Under the pieces are notes generated by a model. The model did no database searches, had not been told where the DNA came from, and was given only the letters and a program-made list of their open reading frames with translations. The translations under genes were made by a program, and so were the position numbers. This document shows positions 7,975 to 16,493 of a DNA stretch of 64,000 nucleotides, piece after piece; position 1 is the first letter of the stretch, and each line of letters starts with the position of its first letter. Origin of the DNA: Arthrobacter sp. ISL-95 (lineage in GTDB: Bacteria; Actinomycetota; Actinomycetes; Actinomycetales; Micrococcaceae); contig NZ_JAGGPR010000005.1 of assembly GCF_018613695.1 (NCBI RefSeq), positions 307,571 to 371,570 of the forward strand, given 5' to 3'.

Positions 7975-9330
7975 ATGACCACCACCGCGAACGAACTCTC
8001 GTACCGCATCGAGCAGAAGCGCAACATCAACGGCGCCTTCCCCGGCCCCAAGTCGCAGGCACTGGCCGAGCGCCGCGCCGCCGTCGTTGCTGCCGGCGTC
8101 GCCTCGGGCGTCCCCGTCTACGTTGAAGACGCCGACGGCGGCATCGTCCGCGACGTCGACGGCAACTCTTTCATCGACCTCGGCTCCGGCATCGCCGTGA
8201 CCAGCGTCGGCGCGTCCGACCCCGCCGTCGTCGCTGCCGTCCAGGAAGCCGCTGCACACTTCACGCACACCTGCTTCATGGTTACCCCGTACGAGGGCTA
8301 CGTTGCAGTTGCCGAGCAGCTCAACCGCCTCACCCCGGGCGACCACGCCAAGCGCACCGTGCTGTTCAACTCCGGCGCAGAAGCTGTGGAGAACGCGGTC
8401 AAGGTTGCACGCCTGGCAACGGGCCGCGACGCCGTCGTAGCTTTTGACCACGCCTACCACGGCCGCACCAACCTGACCATGGCACTGACCGCCAAGGCCA
8501 TGCCGTACAAGACCAACTTCGGCCCGTTCGCGCCCGAGGTCTACCGCATGCCCATGAGCTACCCGTTCCGTGAAGAGAACCCGGAGATCACCGGTGCAGA
8601 GGCCGCCAAGCGCGCCATCACCATGATCGAGAAGCAGATCGGTGGCGACCAGGTTGCCGCGATCATCATCGAACCCATTCAGGGTGAGGGTGGCTTCATT
8701 GTCCCGGCCGAAGGCTTCCTGCCGGCACTGTCCGCATGGGCCAAGGAAAAGGGCATCGTCTTCATCGCTGACGAGGTCCAGTCCGGCTTCTGCCGCACAG
8801 GTGAATGGTTCGCCGTTGACCACGAAGGTGTTGTTCCGGACATCATCACCATGGCCAAGGGCATCGCCGGCGGTCTCCCGCTGTCCGCCATCACCGGCCG
8901 CGCCGACCTTCTCGACGCCGTTCACCCGGGCGGCCTTGGCGGCACGTACGGAGGCAACCCGGTTGCTTGTGCAGCAGCACTCGCAGCGATCGACACCATG
9001 GAGCAGCACGACCTCAACGGCCGTGCCCGCCACATCGAAGAGCTGGCCCTGGGCAAGCTCCGCGAACTGGCTAACGAAGTTTCCGTAGTTGGCGACATCC
9101 GTGGCCGTGGCGCCATGCTGGCTATCGAGCTCGTTCAGCCCGGTTCCAAGGAGCCGAACGCTGAGCTCACCAAGGCCGTTGCTGCCGCTTGCCTCAAGGA
9201 AGGCGTCATCATCCTGACCTGTGGCACCTACGGCAACGTGATCCGCCTGCTCCCGCCGCTGGTCATCAGCGACGAACTGCTGATCGACGGCCTCGAGGTC
9301 CTCGCCGCAGCCATCAAGGCTCACGCGTAA
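7975..9330 (+). CDS. gabT: 4-aminobutyrate aminotransferase
   Basis: A 451-residue class III PLP aminotransferase that moves the amino group of GABA to 2-oxoglutarate, giving succinic semialdehyde and glutamate. The PLP-binding core is clear: NSGAEAVENAVKVAR (132-146), the Asp266 of IADEVQSGF, and the Schiff-base lysine K295 in TMAKGIAGGLP. A GAAAGG ribosome-binding sequence precedes the ATG. It is the second gene of the unit with PatD, and the strong hairpin at 9351-9382 closes the operon. No gabD (succinic semialdehyde dehydrogenase) lies next to it, so that step must be encoded elsewhere. Confidence 0.95.
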   Translation: MTTTANELSYRIEQKRNINGAFPGPKSQALAERRAAVVAAGVASGVPVYVEDADGGIVRDVDGNSFIDLGSGIAVTSVGASDPAVVAAVQEAAAHFTHTCFMVTPYEGYVAVAEQLNRLTPGDHAKRTVLFNSGAEAVENAVKVARLATGRDAVVAFDHAYHGRTNLTMALTAKAMPYKTNFGPFAPEVYRMPMSYPFREENPEITGAEAAKRAITMIEKQIGGDQVAAIIIEPIQGEGGFIVPAEGFLPALSAWAKEKGIVFIADEVQSGFCRTGEWFAVDHEGVVPDIITMAKGIAGGLPLSAITGRADLLDAVHPGGLGGTYGGNPVACAAALAAIDTMEQHDLNGRARHIEELALGKLRELANEVSVVGDIRGRGAMLAIELVQPGSKEPNAELTKAVAAACLKEGVIILTCGTYGNVIRLLPPLVISDELLIDGLEVLAAAIKAHA

Positions 9331-9350
9331 GTCTCCACGCTTCAAACACC

Positions 9351-9389
9351 AAGGAGGGCCGGGAATTATCCCGGCCCTCCTTGTGTGTT
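9351..9389 (+). terminator. Rho-independent terminator of the patD-gabT operon
   Basis: A perfect 13-bp stem (AAGGAGGGCCGGG with its complement) around a 6-nt AATTAT loop, followed by TGTGTTT, 20 nt after the gabT stop. Confidence 0.9.
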
Positions 9390-9412
9390 TAGCGGGTTTA
9401 ACGGGCCCCCGC

Positions 9413-9481
9413 CGAGTTCGCGGGAACCCGTCGAGTTCGCTGGAGCTAATCGGGTGTTCTCGCACTGTTCCCGCGATCTCG
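9413..9481. repeat. Inverted repeat downstream of the PL8 lyase
   Basis: Left arm CGAGTTCGCGGGAAC (9413-9427) pairs with 9467-9481, 14 of 15 positions, across a 39-nt spacer that contains another GTCGAGTTCGC. It lies 40 nt past the lyase stop on the minus strand and may help end its transcript, but there is no T-run. Confidence 0.5.
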
Positions 9482-9520
9482 AGGGGGCGGAAGCGCGGAG
9501 CGTACGACGGCGGCCCTCGG

Positions 9521-11962
9521 CTAGCTGCCCAGCGTCAGGTTCTTCTGGTGGCCGTGTCCGTCGAGTTGGACCTCGATGACCAGAGGGCTGACGTTGACCA
9601 AGGCCACCCCGGGGTCGGAATTCACCAAAGTGCCCCAAGCAGAGCCAATGAGTGTGATCCGCACAGACGGCTGCGTCCGTGATGGATCTGCCACGGACAG
9701 GGTGAGCTTGTCCCCGGTCTGCTGCGCGGCCACGGTGCATGGCCCGGACGCTGCGTATCCGCCGGAAGTTCCTGCAGCGAAGAAGTTGGCCAGAACCAGC
9801 TTCTCCTTGGCTACCTCCACCATCTGCACCTCCGCGGAGTTGGCCAACACCTTCACATCAGGGTTGGCGGACTGGGAGAACGTGTCCGAAGGGGCTGCCG
9901 CGGGCAGGACCATGTATGCGTAGCCTGAGGCTACCGGGTCAGCGCCGTGGCGATGGGTGATGGTGACATAGTCTCGAGTAACGGGATCCGTGGTGCCACC
10001 GGTGTCCGCCCCCGAATTGATGTCGAACCAGCTGCCCGTCCTGCGGACAACGGAGACTTCGGGTGTTCCGGACACTCCCGGAGCATCAAGGAACACGTAG
10101 CCGCCGTGGCCTTCAACGTGCAGGGAACGCTTCAAGACCACAGGAGCGTCACCGGGAGCCAACGTACGGTTCCGGGAATCCGTTCTGAGGTCAGGCACTG
10201 AGCCCACAGCAAACGCCCTGTTCTCAATTGTGGTCTGTACCGCAGCTCCACCGGTGCCGGTGATACCCGCACCGAGGCAGACCACAGCGTCGTCCAGGAA
10301 GAACCATGACTTCCGGCCGGACAGGGATTTGTTGTGGTTGAGGTGGTCCATGCCGATCACGCCCCAGCGGCCGTCCACAGTGAGTCCGCCGGCGAACGCC
10401 TGGAAACCGCGGGGGATGCCGGTGCCTGCCCCGCCAGCGCCGCTCGCCCGAACTTGGTCATTGACGGTGGTTCCGGGAAGGGCATAGGGGTCAACGGTCG
10501 GCCAGAAGTCGGCGCTGAACTGGGACGGATCCTGACGGGTGTAGAGGAACGTCATGCCATCGCCCTGGTACCAGCCGAGGTTGTTCTCGCTGTTGCCCCA
10601 CTCGTAGCGGCCGATCCTCTTGGAGGACAGGTTGACCGTGCACCCCCACTGGGGGCGGTGGTGAACCAACCGGTCCTGGTCGGCGAACATGCGGCTGTAG
10701 ACCGGTGCCGGTGCAGCAACGACGGCGGAATCGGACAGGACGCCCAGGGAGAGCAAGGATTTGGCCAGGCTCTGCGTTGGATGCCCCACGAGTTTCTGGT
10801 CGGCGCAGCGTTCAAGCCAGCCTTTGGCCAACGCCAGGAAACGGGAACGGTACAGCTCCTCGCAGCCCGGCGCCAGTAACAGGACAGCTGAAATCAGTCC
10901 GAAGCCGCTGACATAGTCGGGTTCCCGCTGACGGGAGACTGCACGTCCCCGGATAGTGTCCATGATCCCGCCGTCCCAGACGAACGGCGCATAGGTTTCC
11001 TCCACGGCATCGAGGAGGACAGAACGCTTGGGGTCGTTCACTGCCCAGGTGCTTCCACCCAGCATCGCGATGATCTCGGCGATGCCGGCCAGGGCCACCA
11101 CGCCGTAGGTTCCTGCGTAAGGGAGGTAGGAGTGCTGCACATAGGACCCGTCGGCGTAGAAGCCGTCGCCGCTGGTGACGTAGGTGAAGACACTGTTGGT
11201 ACCACCGCGGATAGTATCGCTCAGGGCATCGCGGCCCAGCGCGATCTCGCTGGGATTGTTGTCGAGGATGCCCCGCATGCAGCAGGCCAGTGACTTGTCC
11301 ACGCGGTTAGCGCCGGTTTCTGCCAGAGATGTGGCACGTCCGCGCCAATTCGGATTGGGGGCGAACCAGCGGACGGCCGCCAACAGGGATGTCCGCAGGG
11401 CTTGGGGAACTTCAGCATGCAGGAGGGTGAGGATGTCCACGGTCTTCCGGGGGACGCCGATCTCCCAGAACCACCAGTTGCCGGCTGCCTTGATGGACGG
11501 TTTGTATGCCGTGTCATTGAGGAGCTGAAGGCCCGCAACAATGTCGGCGGCCAGGTCCGGATTTCCAGCGTACGGATTGCCGGGGACTGTGTACCCCAAA
11601 GCCATGTCGTACAGACGGTTGAAGTGCAGCCCCATGTTGCCGGTAGCAGCAGCGGACTGTCCGATGCCCGTCAAAGGGATATCGTTCCACAGCGAAGTCC
11701 GCGCCGGGGCTTTGTCCAAGGAAGTCCACCATTTCCCTGTGGTCTCGCCCATGCCTTCAAGCTGGGAGGCGAGCTCGGGGATGTCTGTGGCGCTCCGGCC
11801 TCCGGTGAGGACCAGCCGGCGTCGATCAATAAGCTCCTGTAATCCGGCCTCGGAAGCGGTGAAAGCGGGGCCTGTTTGGGAGAGCAGGGCCCCGGCGAGG
11901 GCTGCCGCACCTCCTGCGTGGAAAAGGGTCCTGCGGCTCATTGTGGGTCCATTGACGTTCAA
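9521..11962 (-). CDS. Secreted polysaccharide lyase family 8 (hyaluronate/chondroitin/xanthan lyase type)
   Basis: An exported lyase of about 813 residues that beta-eliminates a uronic-acid glycosidic bond. The N-terminus has a twin-arginine signal (SRRTLFHAGGAAALAGALL). The (alpha/alpha)-toroid catalytic half runs to about residue 400 and carries the PL8 signatures: the GDGFYADGSYVQHSYLPYAG block (about 267-290) with its catalytic His and Tyr, IRGRAVSR, and the ENNLGWYQGDGM aromatic patch. A beta-sandwich C-terminal half follows. The start is uncertain: TTG at 11962 has GGAG 5 nt upstream; ATG 11941 gives a shorter Tat signal; TTG 11977 is also in frame. It lies 111 bp after the LacI gene on the same strand with its own promoter-like sequence. 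Which polysaccharide it cleaves cannot be read from sequence. Confidence 0.9.
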   Translation of the reverse strand: MNVNGPTMSRRTLFHAGGAAALAGALLSQTGPAFTASEAGLQELIDRRRLVLTGGRSATDIPELASQLEGMGETTGKWWTSLDKAPARTSLWNDIPLTGIGQSAAATGNMGLHFNRLYDMALGYTVPGNPYAGNPDLAADIVAGLQLLNDTAYKPSIKAAGNWWFWEIGVPRKTVDILTLLHAEVPQALRTSLLAAVRWFAPNPNWRGRATSLAETGANRVDKSLACCMRGILDNNPSEIALGRDALSDTIRGGTNSVFTYVTSGDGFYADGSYVQHSYLPYAGTYGVVALAGIAEIIAMLGGSTWAVNDPKRSVLLDAVEETYAPFVWDGGIMDTIRGRAVSRQREPDYVSGFGLISAVLLLAPGCEELYRSRFLALAKGWLERCADQKLVGHPTQSLAKSLLSLGVLSDSAVVAAPAPVYSRMFADQDRLVHHRPQWGCTVNLSSKRIGRYEWGNSENNLGWYQGDGMTFLYTRQDPSQFSADFWPTVDPYALPGTTVNDQVRASGAGGAGTGIPRGFQAFAGGLTVDGRWGVIGMDHLNHNKSLSGRKSWFFLDDAVVCLGAGITGTGGAAVQTTIENRAFAVGSVPDLRTDSRNRTLAPGDAPVVLKRSLHVEGHGGYVFLDAPGVSGTPEVSVVRRTGSWFDINSGADTGGTTDPVTRDYVTITHRHGADPVASGYAYMVLPAAAPSDTFSQSANPDVKVLANSAEVQMVEVAKEKLVLANFFAAGTSGGYAASGPCTVAAQQTGDKLTLSVADPSRTQPSVRITLIGSAWGTLVNSDPGVALVNVSPLVIEVQLDGHGHQKNLTLGS

Positions 11963-12005
11963 AGCTGCTCCGTTCAAAACTGTTCCAGGCGTGATGGGGT
12001 GGACA

Positions 12006-12054
12006 TTGCGGTGAAAGTTTCCGCAACTTTATGTCCGGTTCCCGGGCATCTCAA
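12006..12054 (-). promoter_or_regulatory. Putative promoter and operator of the PL8 lyase
   Basis: On the minus strand TTGAGA (12054-12049) and TAAAGT (12031-12026) are 17 nt apart. Immediately downstream is an inverted repeat, TTGCGG-N9-CCGCAA (12006-12026), placed to cover +1. Its core (GAAACTTTC on the minus strand) differs from the two operators at 14.2-14.4 kb. Confidence 0.5.
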
Positions 12055-12073
12055 CAGAAATGAACAAAACTGC

Positions 12074-13168
12074 TCAGGGCTTGCTGGGAGGCGAAACCGA
12101 GTCCCGGATGACTATGTGCGTACCAACGGTGAGGGTGTTGTCAGAGGAGGCTCCGGCGTCGTGCGGTGACTGGGACAGTGCCAGACGCACGGCCTCCCGC
12201 CCCAGTTCCTCGAGCGGAACCCGAACCGTGGTGAGGCGGGGGCGCAGTTCGCTGGCCACCGGAACGTCGTCGTAACCAACTACCGAGACGTCCTGTGGAA
12301 CGCGGATGCCGCGCTCCTCGAGCGCTTCCAGGATGCCCGCTGCCACGAGGTCGTTGGCGCCGAAAACAGCGGTGAAGTCCACGTCCTGGTCCAACAGTTC
12401 CCGCATGCGGCTGTACCCAAAACCGCGGCCAAAGGCGCCCTCATGGACCAGTGCCGGGTCCCGCTCAATTCCGCGCGCATCCAAGGCGCGGTAGAAACCG
12501 GCCAGCCGCGACGCCGTCGTCGAGAAATCGCGCGGCCCCCCGACGTAAAGGATCCTTCGGTGCCCCTGGGAGATGAGGTAGTCCGTGATCGCGAAGGCGC
12601 CTCCTTCGTTGTCGTACGTGACCATCTTGGTGGGCACTCCCGGCCCCAGGGACGGCCTGCCGCACAGGACCAGCGAGGAGCCGGCCGCATCGAGCGCACG
12701 TGCGCGGTCGGCCATTTGCTTCCTGTACCGGGCGTCATCCGAAGCGCCGCCCACCAGGATCACGGCATCGGTGCGTTGCTCGCGCATGAGGTCCACCAGC
12801 GCAAGCTCCCGTTCCTTGTCCCCGTGCGTGGCGGTGATGAGGCACATTCGTCCTTCTGCGCTCGCCTGCCGTTCAACCCCGCGGGCGATGTAGGCGAAAA
12901 AGGGATCGGCGACGTCGTTGATGATGATGCCCACGGTCCGCGTTGTTGCCCCGGCGAGGGCACGGGCATGCGCGTTGGCCACATAGCCGAGGTCGGTCAC
13001 GGACCGGAAGATGCGTTCCCGGGTGGCTTTGGCCACCGGGTAGTTGCCGCTCAGGGCCCTTGAAACGGTGGCCACTGACACGCCTGCCGCCTGCGCGACG
13101 TCGGCAATGGTGGCACCACTGCCGCCGCGGGCATGGATCGGTTCTGTGCGGGAGCTTTTCTCAGTCAC
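12074..13168 (-). CDS. LacI family transcriptional repressor
   Basis: A 364-residue repressor with an N-terminal HTH and hinge helix (about 18-70: ATIADVAQAAGVSVATVSRAL, then YVANAHARALAG) and a periplasmic-binding-protein-like sugar-sensing domain (about 75-350: TVGIIINDVADPFFAYIARG, FGANDLVAAGIL, VSVVGYDDVPVA). It starts at a GTG at 13168 that overlaps the TAG of the dehydrogenase gene (TAGTG), so the two are coupled. Two LacI-type operators lie in the divergent promoter region upstream of this operon (14227-14242 and 14359-14374), so it most likely controls both itself and the ABC transporter operon. The inducer would be a mono- or oligosaccharide released from the polymer. Confidence 0.94.
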   Translation of the reverse strand: MTEKSSRTEPIHARGGSGATIADVAQAAGVSVATVSRALSGNYPVAKATRERIFRSVTDLGYVANAHARALAGATTRTVGIIINDVADPFFAYIARGVERQASAEGRMCLITATHGDKERELALVDLMREQRTDAVILVGGASDDARYRKQMADRARALDAAGSSLVLCGRPSLGPGVPTKMVTYDNEGGAFAITDYLISQGHRRILYVGGPRDFSTTASRLAGFYRALDARGIERDPALVHEGAFGRGFGYSRMRELLDQDVDFTAVFGANDLVAAGILEALEERGIRVPQDVSVVGYDDVPVASELRPRLTTVRVPLEELGREAVRLALSQSPHDAGASSDNTLTVGTHIVIRDSVSPPSKP

Positions 13169-14193
13169 TAAGCGATTCTCGCAAGATCCGCCGCCAATAC
13201 CGGATAAGCCAAGGGCAAGCCCTCACTCAATCGGCGGACTTCCATCACAGCGTGGCTGCCCAGACGGTGGATTTCGTTGCCCATCGCCCCCGCAATGTGG
13301 GGCGTCAGTACAACATTGGGCAGCGTGTGCAGTACCGAACCGGCGGGGAGAGGTTCGGGGTCAGTGACGTCAAGATACGCGTCGAGCCGTCCTGAGACGA
13401 GTTCCGCGGTCAGCGCCGCGGCATCGATGAGAGCGCCGCGGGCTGTATTGATGACCAAGGTTCCGTCCCTCATCAGGGCAAGTTGCTGCGCGCCGATGAT
13501 GCCCTTTGTCTCTGCAATGTCTGGGGCGTGGACGCTGACGACGTCGGACAATGCACACAGCTGGTTCAGCCCCACGGTTTCCACGCCCAGCGCTGAAGCC
13601 TCGACGGCGGTGAGGTAGGGATCGTAGACCAGCACCCTGGCATCGAGGTTCTTGAGCAGCCCAACCACCAGGCGGCCCACACGTGACGCGCCCACAAGCC
13701 CGATGGTAACTCCGTTGGTTCCAATGCTGGGAAAGCCGGAGGCGTTGCGGGATGCCCCAGTGGTGCGCAATTGTTCGCTGAACCGCCGAGCCCGTTTAAG
13801 GCCCATGACGATTGCGGCGAAGGTGAACTCGGCTACCGGCACGGCGTTGGCTGCAGCCGAAGAGGACACCTCGATCCCGCGGGCGTAGACCTCGGGGGAC
13901 AGGAAGGTCTTGACAGTACCTGCGGCATGGACGATGCAGCGCAGCTCCGGCAGGCGGTCCAACACGAAAGCATCGATGATGGGTGCGCCCCACCCCGTGA
14001 TGAGCAGCTGCGCCTCGGCGAGCTTCTCCAAGGAACCGGGGACTGAGAAGTCAGCAACCGGCTCTGCGTCCAGGAGGGTAACCATTCCGCGGAGACGCGC
14101 GAGGTCCTCGCCGCTGAATAGGGTGCGCAGGTTGTTGCGGCCCATCACGAACGCAGCCTTGATGGTACCGGCTTGCTGGAGGTTGGTGGTCAC
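13168..14193 (-). CDS. D-isomer-specific 2-hydroxyacid dehydrogenase family protein
   Basis: A 341-residue NAD-dependent oxidoreductase, first gene of the minus-strand operon with the LacI repressor. Catalytic residues typical of the family are present: Arg in NTARGALID (about 248), the Glu region in TDPEPLPAG (about 277) and His in LTPHIAG (about 297). The Rossmann glycine motif is unusual: GLVGASRVGR rather than GxGxxG, with Ala-Ser in the turn. Position suggests it acts on a sugar acid or keto acid from the degraded polysaccharide, but the substrate is not known. GTG start at 14193, about 50 nt downstream of the predicted transcription start. Confidence 0.88.
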   Translation of the reverse strand: MTTNLQQAGTIKAAFVMGRNNLRTLFSGEDLARLRGMVTLLDAEPVADFSVPGSLEKLAEAQLLITGWGAPIIDAFVLDRLPELRCIVHAAGTVKTFLSPEVYARGIEVSSSAAANAVPVAEFTFAAIVMGLKRARRFSEQLRTTGASRNASGFPSIGTNGVTIGLVGASRVGRLVVGLLKNLDARVLVYDPYLTAVEASALGVETVGLNQLCALSDVVSVHAPDIAETKGIIGAQQLALMRDGTLVINTARGALIDAAALTAELVSGRLDAYLDVTDPEPLPAGSVLHTLPNVVLTPHIAGAMGNEIHRLGSHAVMEVRRLSEGLPLAYPVLAADLARIA

Positions 14194-14226
14194 TGCGGGT
14201 CCGTCCGGTTCGTCACTAGAAATCTA

Positions 14227-14281
14227 TAGAAAGCGCTTGCTATTTCCAGTCACCCTAGGCGGTCATTCGAAATCCTGTCAA
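14227..14281 (-). promoter_or_regulatory. Promoter with LacI-type operator for the dehydrogenase-lacI operon
   Basis: Minus-strand TTGACA (14281-14276), 18-nt spacer, TAGGGT (14257-14252), then operator TAGAAAGCGCTTGCTA (14227-14242), a 16-bp palindrome with central CG and one mismatched pair. The operator lies just past the expected start site. Confidence 0.75.
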
Positions 14282-14320
14282 TCCTGCGGAATCAACATTT
14301 ATATGGCTTCTAGCATGTTA

Positions 14321-14374
14321 TTGACATCACACCTTGCGACTGGGTAGCTTCTTGTCCATAGTAAACGCTTACTA
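14321..14374 (+). promoter_or_regulatory. Promoter with LacI-type operator for the ABC/DUF2264/fucosidase operon
   Basis: TTGACA (14321-14326), 18-nt spacer, TAGCTT (14345-14350), then operator TAGTAAACGCTTACTA (14359-14374), again a 16-bp palindrome with central CG and one mismatched pair. It shares TAG-N-AA-N-CGCTT-N-CTA with the operator on the other side. Confidence 0.78.
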
Positions 14375-14448
14375 TTTCTAGCCACTGAGCGCTCCCAGGC
14401 GCCGGGCCACTCCACATCCGCCCCCCGCGGCGCAGACAGAGGAAATAC

Positions 14449-15492
14449 ATGAGCAGCAACAGCCATACACTCACGCCGCAGGCGACGCCCGACGTCGGCG
14501 GGCCGGCAACGGTGGCGGAAGGTCGCCGTCGGCGTCGCTCACCGGCGGCCTCCGCCTCACGGCAATCCCGCAAGAAGAGCCTCATGGCAAGAATCCGGCG
14601 CGACAAAGTGATGTTGCTGCTGATCGCCCCCGGCTTCTTGTACTTCGTGGTGTTCCACTACGTCCCGCTGGCCGGCAACATCATCGCGTTCCTCGACTAC
14701 AAGCCGTACCTGGGCTTCATTGACAGCGTCTGGGTGGGCCTGGACAACTTCGCTGCCATGTTCCAGGACGGCGCTTTCTGGGAAGCACTCCGCAACACCC
14801 TGGTGATCACGGGCCTACAGCTGGCCCTCTTCTTCCCAGTTCCCATCTGCCTGGCCCTGCTGCTCAACAGCATCGTGTCCAACAAGATCCGGAAGTTCGT
14901 GCAGAGCGTTGTTTACCTGCCGCACTTCATCGGGTGGGTCATCATCGTGGCGGTATTCTCCGAGGTCCTCGGTGCCACAGGAGCGGTTCCGCACCTGCTG
15001 GAAAACCTGGGCCTGCCGCGCTTTGATGCCATGACAACTCCGGAGTTCTTCCCGTTCTTGGTCACCATTCAGTCCATCTGGAAGGACGCCGGTTGGGGAA
15101 CCATCATCTTCCTGGCGGCCCTCATGAACGTGGACCAGGAACTCTACGAGGCTGCGGCAGTGGATGGAGCAAATGCCCGGCATCGGCTTTGGCACATCAC
15201 GCTCCCCGGGATCATGCCGGTGATCGTCCTGCTCCTCATCCTCAACCTGGGCAGCATCCTGTCCGTCGGATTCGAGCAGATCGTCCTGCAACGCGACAAC
15301 GTGGGACCCGGTGCAGGCGAAGTGCTGGACACGTACGTCTACTTCCACGGCATCCAGGACGGCCAATGGGGTCCGGCAGCCGCCGTGGGGCTCGTCAAGG
15401 GAATCGTTGGACTGTTCCTGGTACTGGGTGCCAACAAGCTCGCGCATTTCTTTGGACAGGAAGGTGTCTATTCCAATGGCAAATCCAAGTAG
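14449..15492 (+). CDS. Carbohydrate ABC transporter permease, LplB type
   Basis: A 347-residue inner-membrane permease, first gene of the plus-strand operon. A basic Ser/Arg-rich cytoplasmic tail of about 45 residues precedes six membrane segments; the first ends in HYVPLAGNIIAFLDYKP, as in LplB-type importers of complex oligosaccharides. The EAA loop that contacts the ATPase is EAAAVDGANARHRLWHITLPG (about 228-248). An AGAGGAAA Shine-Dalgarno precedes the ATG by 5-6 nt. No ABC ATPase gene is present in the operon, so a shared MsmK-type ATPase encoded elsewhere is presumably used. Confidence 0.92.
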   Translation: MSSNSHTLTPQATPDVGGPATVAEGRRRRRSPAASASRQSRKKSLMARIRRDKVMLLLIAPGFLYFVVFHYVPLAGNIIAFLDYKPYLGFIDSVWVGLDNFAAMFQDGAFWEALRNTLVITGLQLALFFPVPICLALLLNSIVSNKIRKFVQSVVYLPHFIGWVIIVAVFSEVLGATGAVPHLLENLGLPRFDAMTTPEFFPFLVTIQSIWKDAGWGTIIFLAALMNVDQELYEAAAVDGANARHRLWHITLPGIMPVIVLLLILNLGSILSVGFEQIVLQRDNVGPGAGEVLDTYVYFHGIQDGQWGPAAAVGLVKGIVGLFLVLGANKLAHFFGQEGVYSNGKSK

Positions 15493-16462
15493 CACGCCGG
15501 TGGCCGCAGGCCACCCAAAGAGCAGCCCAAACACTGGTCCAGAGAACGGCCCGAAGAGTCGCCCAAAGATGGGCCCAAGAATCAAGGACACCCGGCCCGT
15601 CTGGATGGAAAAACCCAAGCCGGCCGTGCAGGTTTCCAAGGCAATCGCTTTGGTGGTCATCTGCTTCCTGGCGCTGTACCCCTTGCTGGCTGTCCTGGCC
15701 ACGAGCCTCTCCAGCCAGAGCGTGATCGCCAACAACAACGGTCTGGTGCTGTTCCCTAAAGAACCAACGTTCGCCGCTTACCAAACCATCTTTGCCGGCG
15801 GCGTAGTCACTGATGCGCTGATCCGGTCCTTGGTCATCACCACCGTGGGCACTGCCCTGTCCCTGGTAATCACCGTCGCCATGGCGTACGGCCTGACCCG
15901 CAGGGACCTGGTGGGCGGGCGCTTCTTCCTGATGACCGCGCTGTTCACCATGCTCTTCAGCCCGGGCATCATCCCCAGCTTCCTCATGGTCAAGGAGCTC
16001 GGACTACTGGACAGTTATGCGGCGCTGGTCCTGCCCACCTTGATGAGCGCGTTCAACCTGGTGGTGGTCCGGTCCTTCTTCATGAACCTGCCGCAGGAAT
16101 TGTTCGAGGCCGCAAAGATCGACGGCGCAGGCGACTTCCGGATCCTGGTCCAGATGGTGCTGCCACTCTCACGCGGTGTGCTGGCCGTCGTCGGGCTCTT
16201 CTACGCGGTGGGTTACTGGAACGCGTTCTTCAACGCCATGCTCTACCTGAACGACGACAAATGGCCGCTGTCCATGATCCTGCGTCAGTACGTACTCCTC
16301 GGCCAGCCAATGGGCGATTCCGCCGTAGCCGAGATCGCGGTGCCGTCGCAAGCGATCCAGATGGCCGTCGTCGTGATTTCACTCATCCCCATTGTGATCG
16401 TGTTCCCGTTCCTCCAGCGGTACTTCACCAAGGGCGTCCTCACCGGCGCCATCAAAGGCTAG
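15476..16462 (+). CDS. Carbohydrate ABC transporter permease, second subunit
   Basis: A 328-residue permease partner of the preceding gene, with which it overlaps by 17 nt. The ATG at 15476 has AGGAAGG about 10 nt upstream. A Pro/Lys-rich cytoplasmic tail (about 1-48) with near-repeats (PENGPKSRPKMGPRIK) precedes six membrane segments; the EAA loop is ELFEAAKIDGAGDFRILVQM. It ends with the YFTKGVLTGAIKG tail typical of YtcP/LplC-type subunits. Together the two subunits form the channel for the oligosaccharide delivered by the lipoprotein downstream. Confidence 0.92.
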   Translation: MANPSSTPVAAGHPKSSPNTGPENGPKSRPKMGPRIKDTRPVWMEKPKPAVQVSKAIALVVICFLALYPLLAVLATSLSSQSVIANNNGLVLFPKEPTFAAYQTIFAGGVVTDALIRSLVITTVGTALSLVITVAMAYGLTRRDLVGGRFFLMTALFTMLFSPGIIPSFLMVKELGLLDSYAALVLPTLMSAFNLVVVRSFFMNLPQELFEAAKIDGAGDFRILVQMVLPLSRGVLAVVGLFYAVGYWNAFFNAMLYLNDDKWPLSMILRQYVLLGQPMGDSAVAEIAVPSQAIQMAVVVISLIPIVIVFPFLQRYFTKGVLTGAIKG

Positions 16463-16493
16463 TCAAAATCTCCACTCTTGAAAGGGAAGCCCC

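Noticed and set aside
7873..9465. 530-codon minus-strand frame over gabT
   Set aside because: Shadow of gabT in a high-GC genome; the translation is compositionally odd and has no family features.
11963..12005. Possible ATG or GTG starts further upstream for the PL8 lyase
   Set aside because: Only a TTG at 11977 remains in frame before the operator; it has no Shine-Dalgarno, whereas TTG 11962 does.
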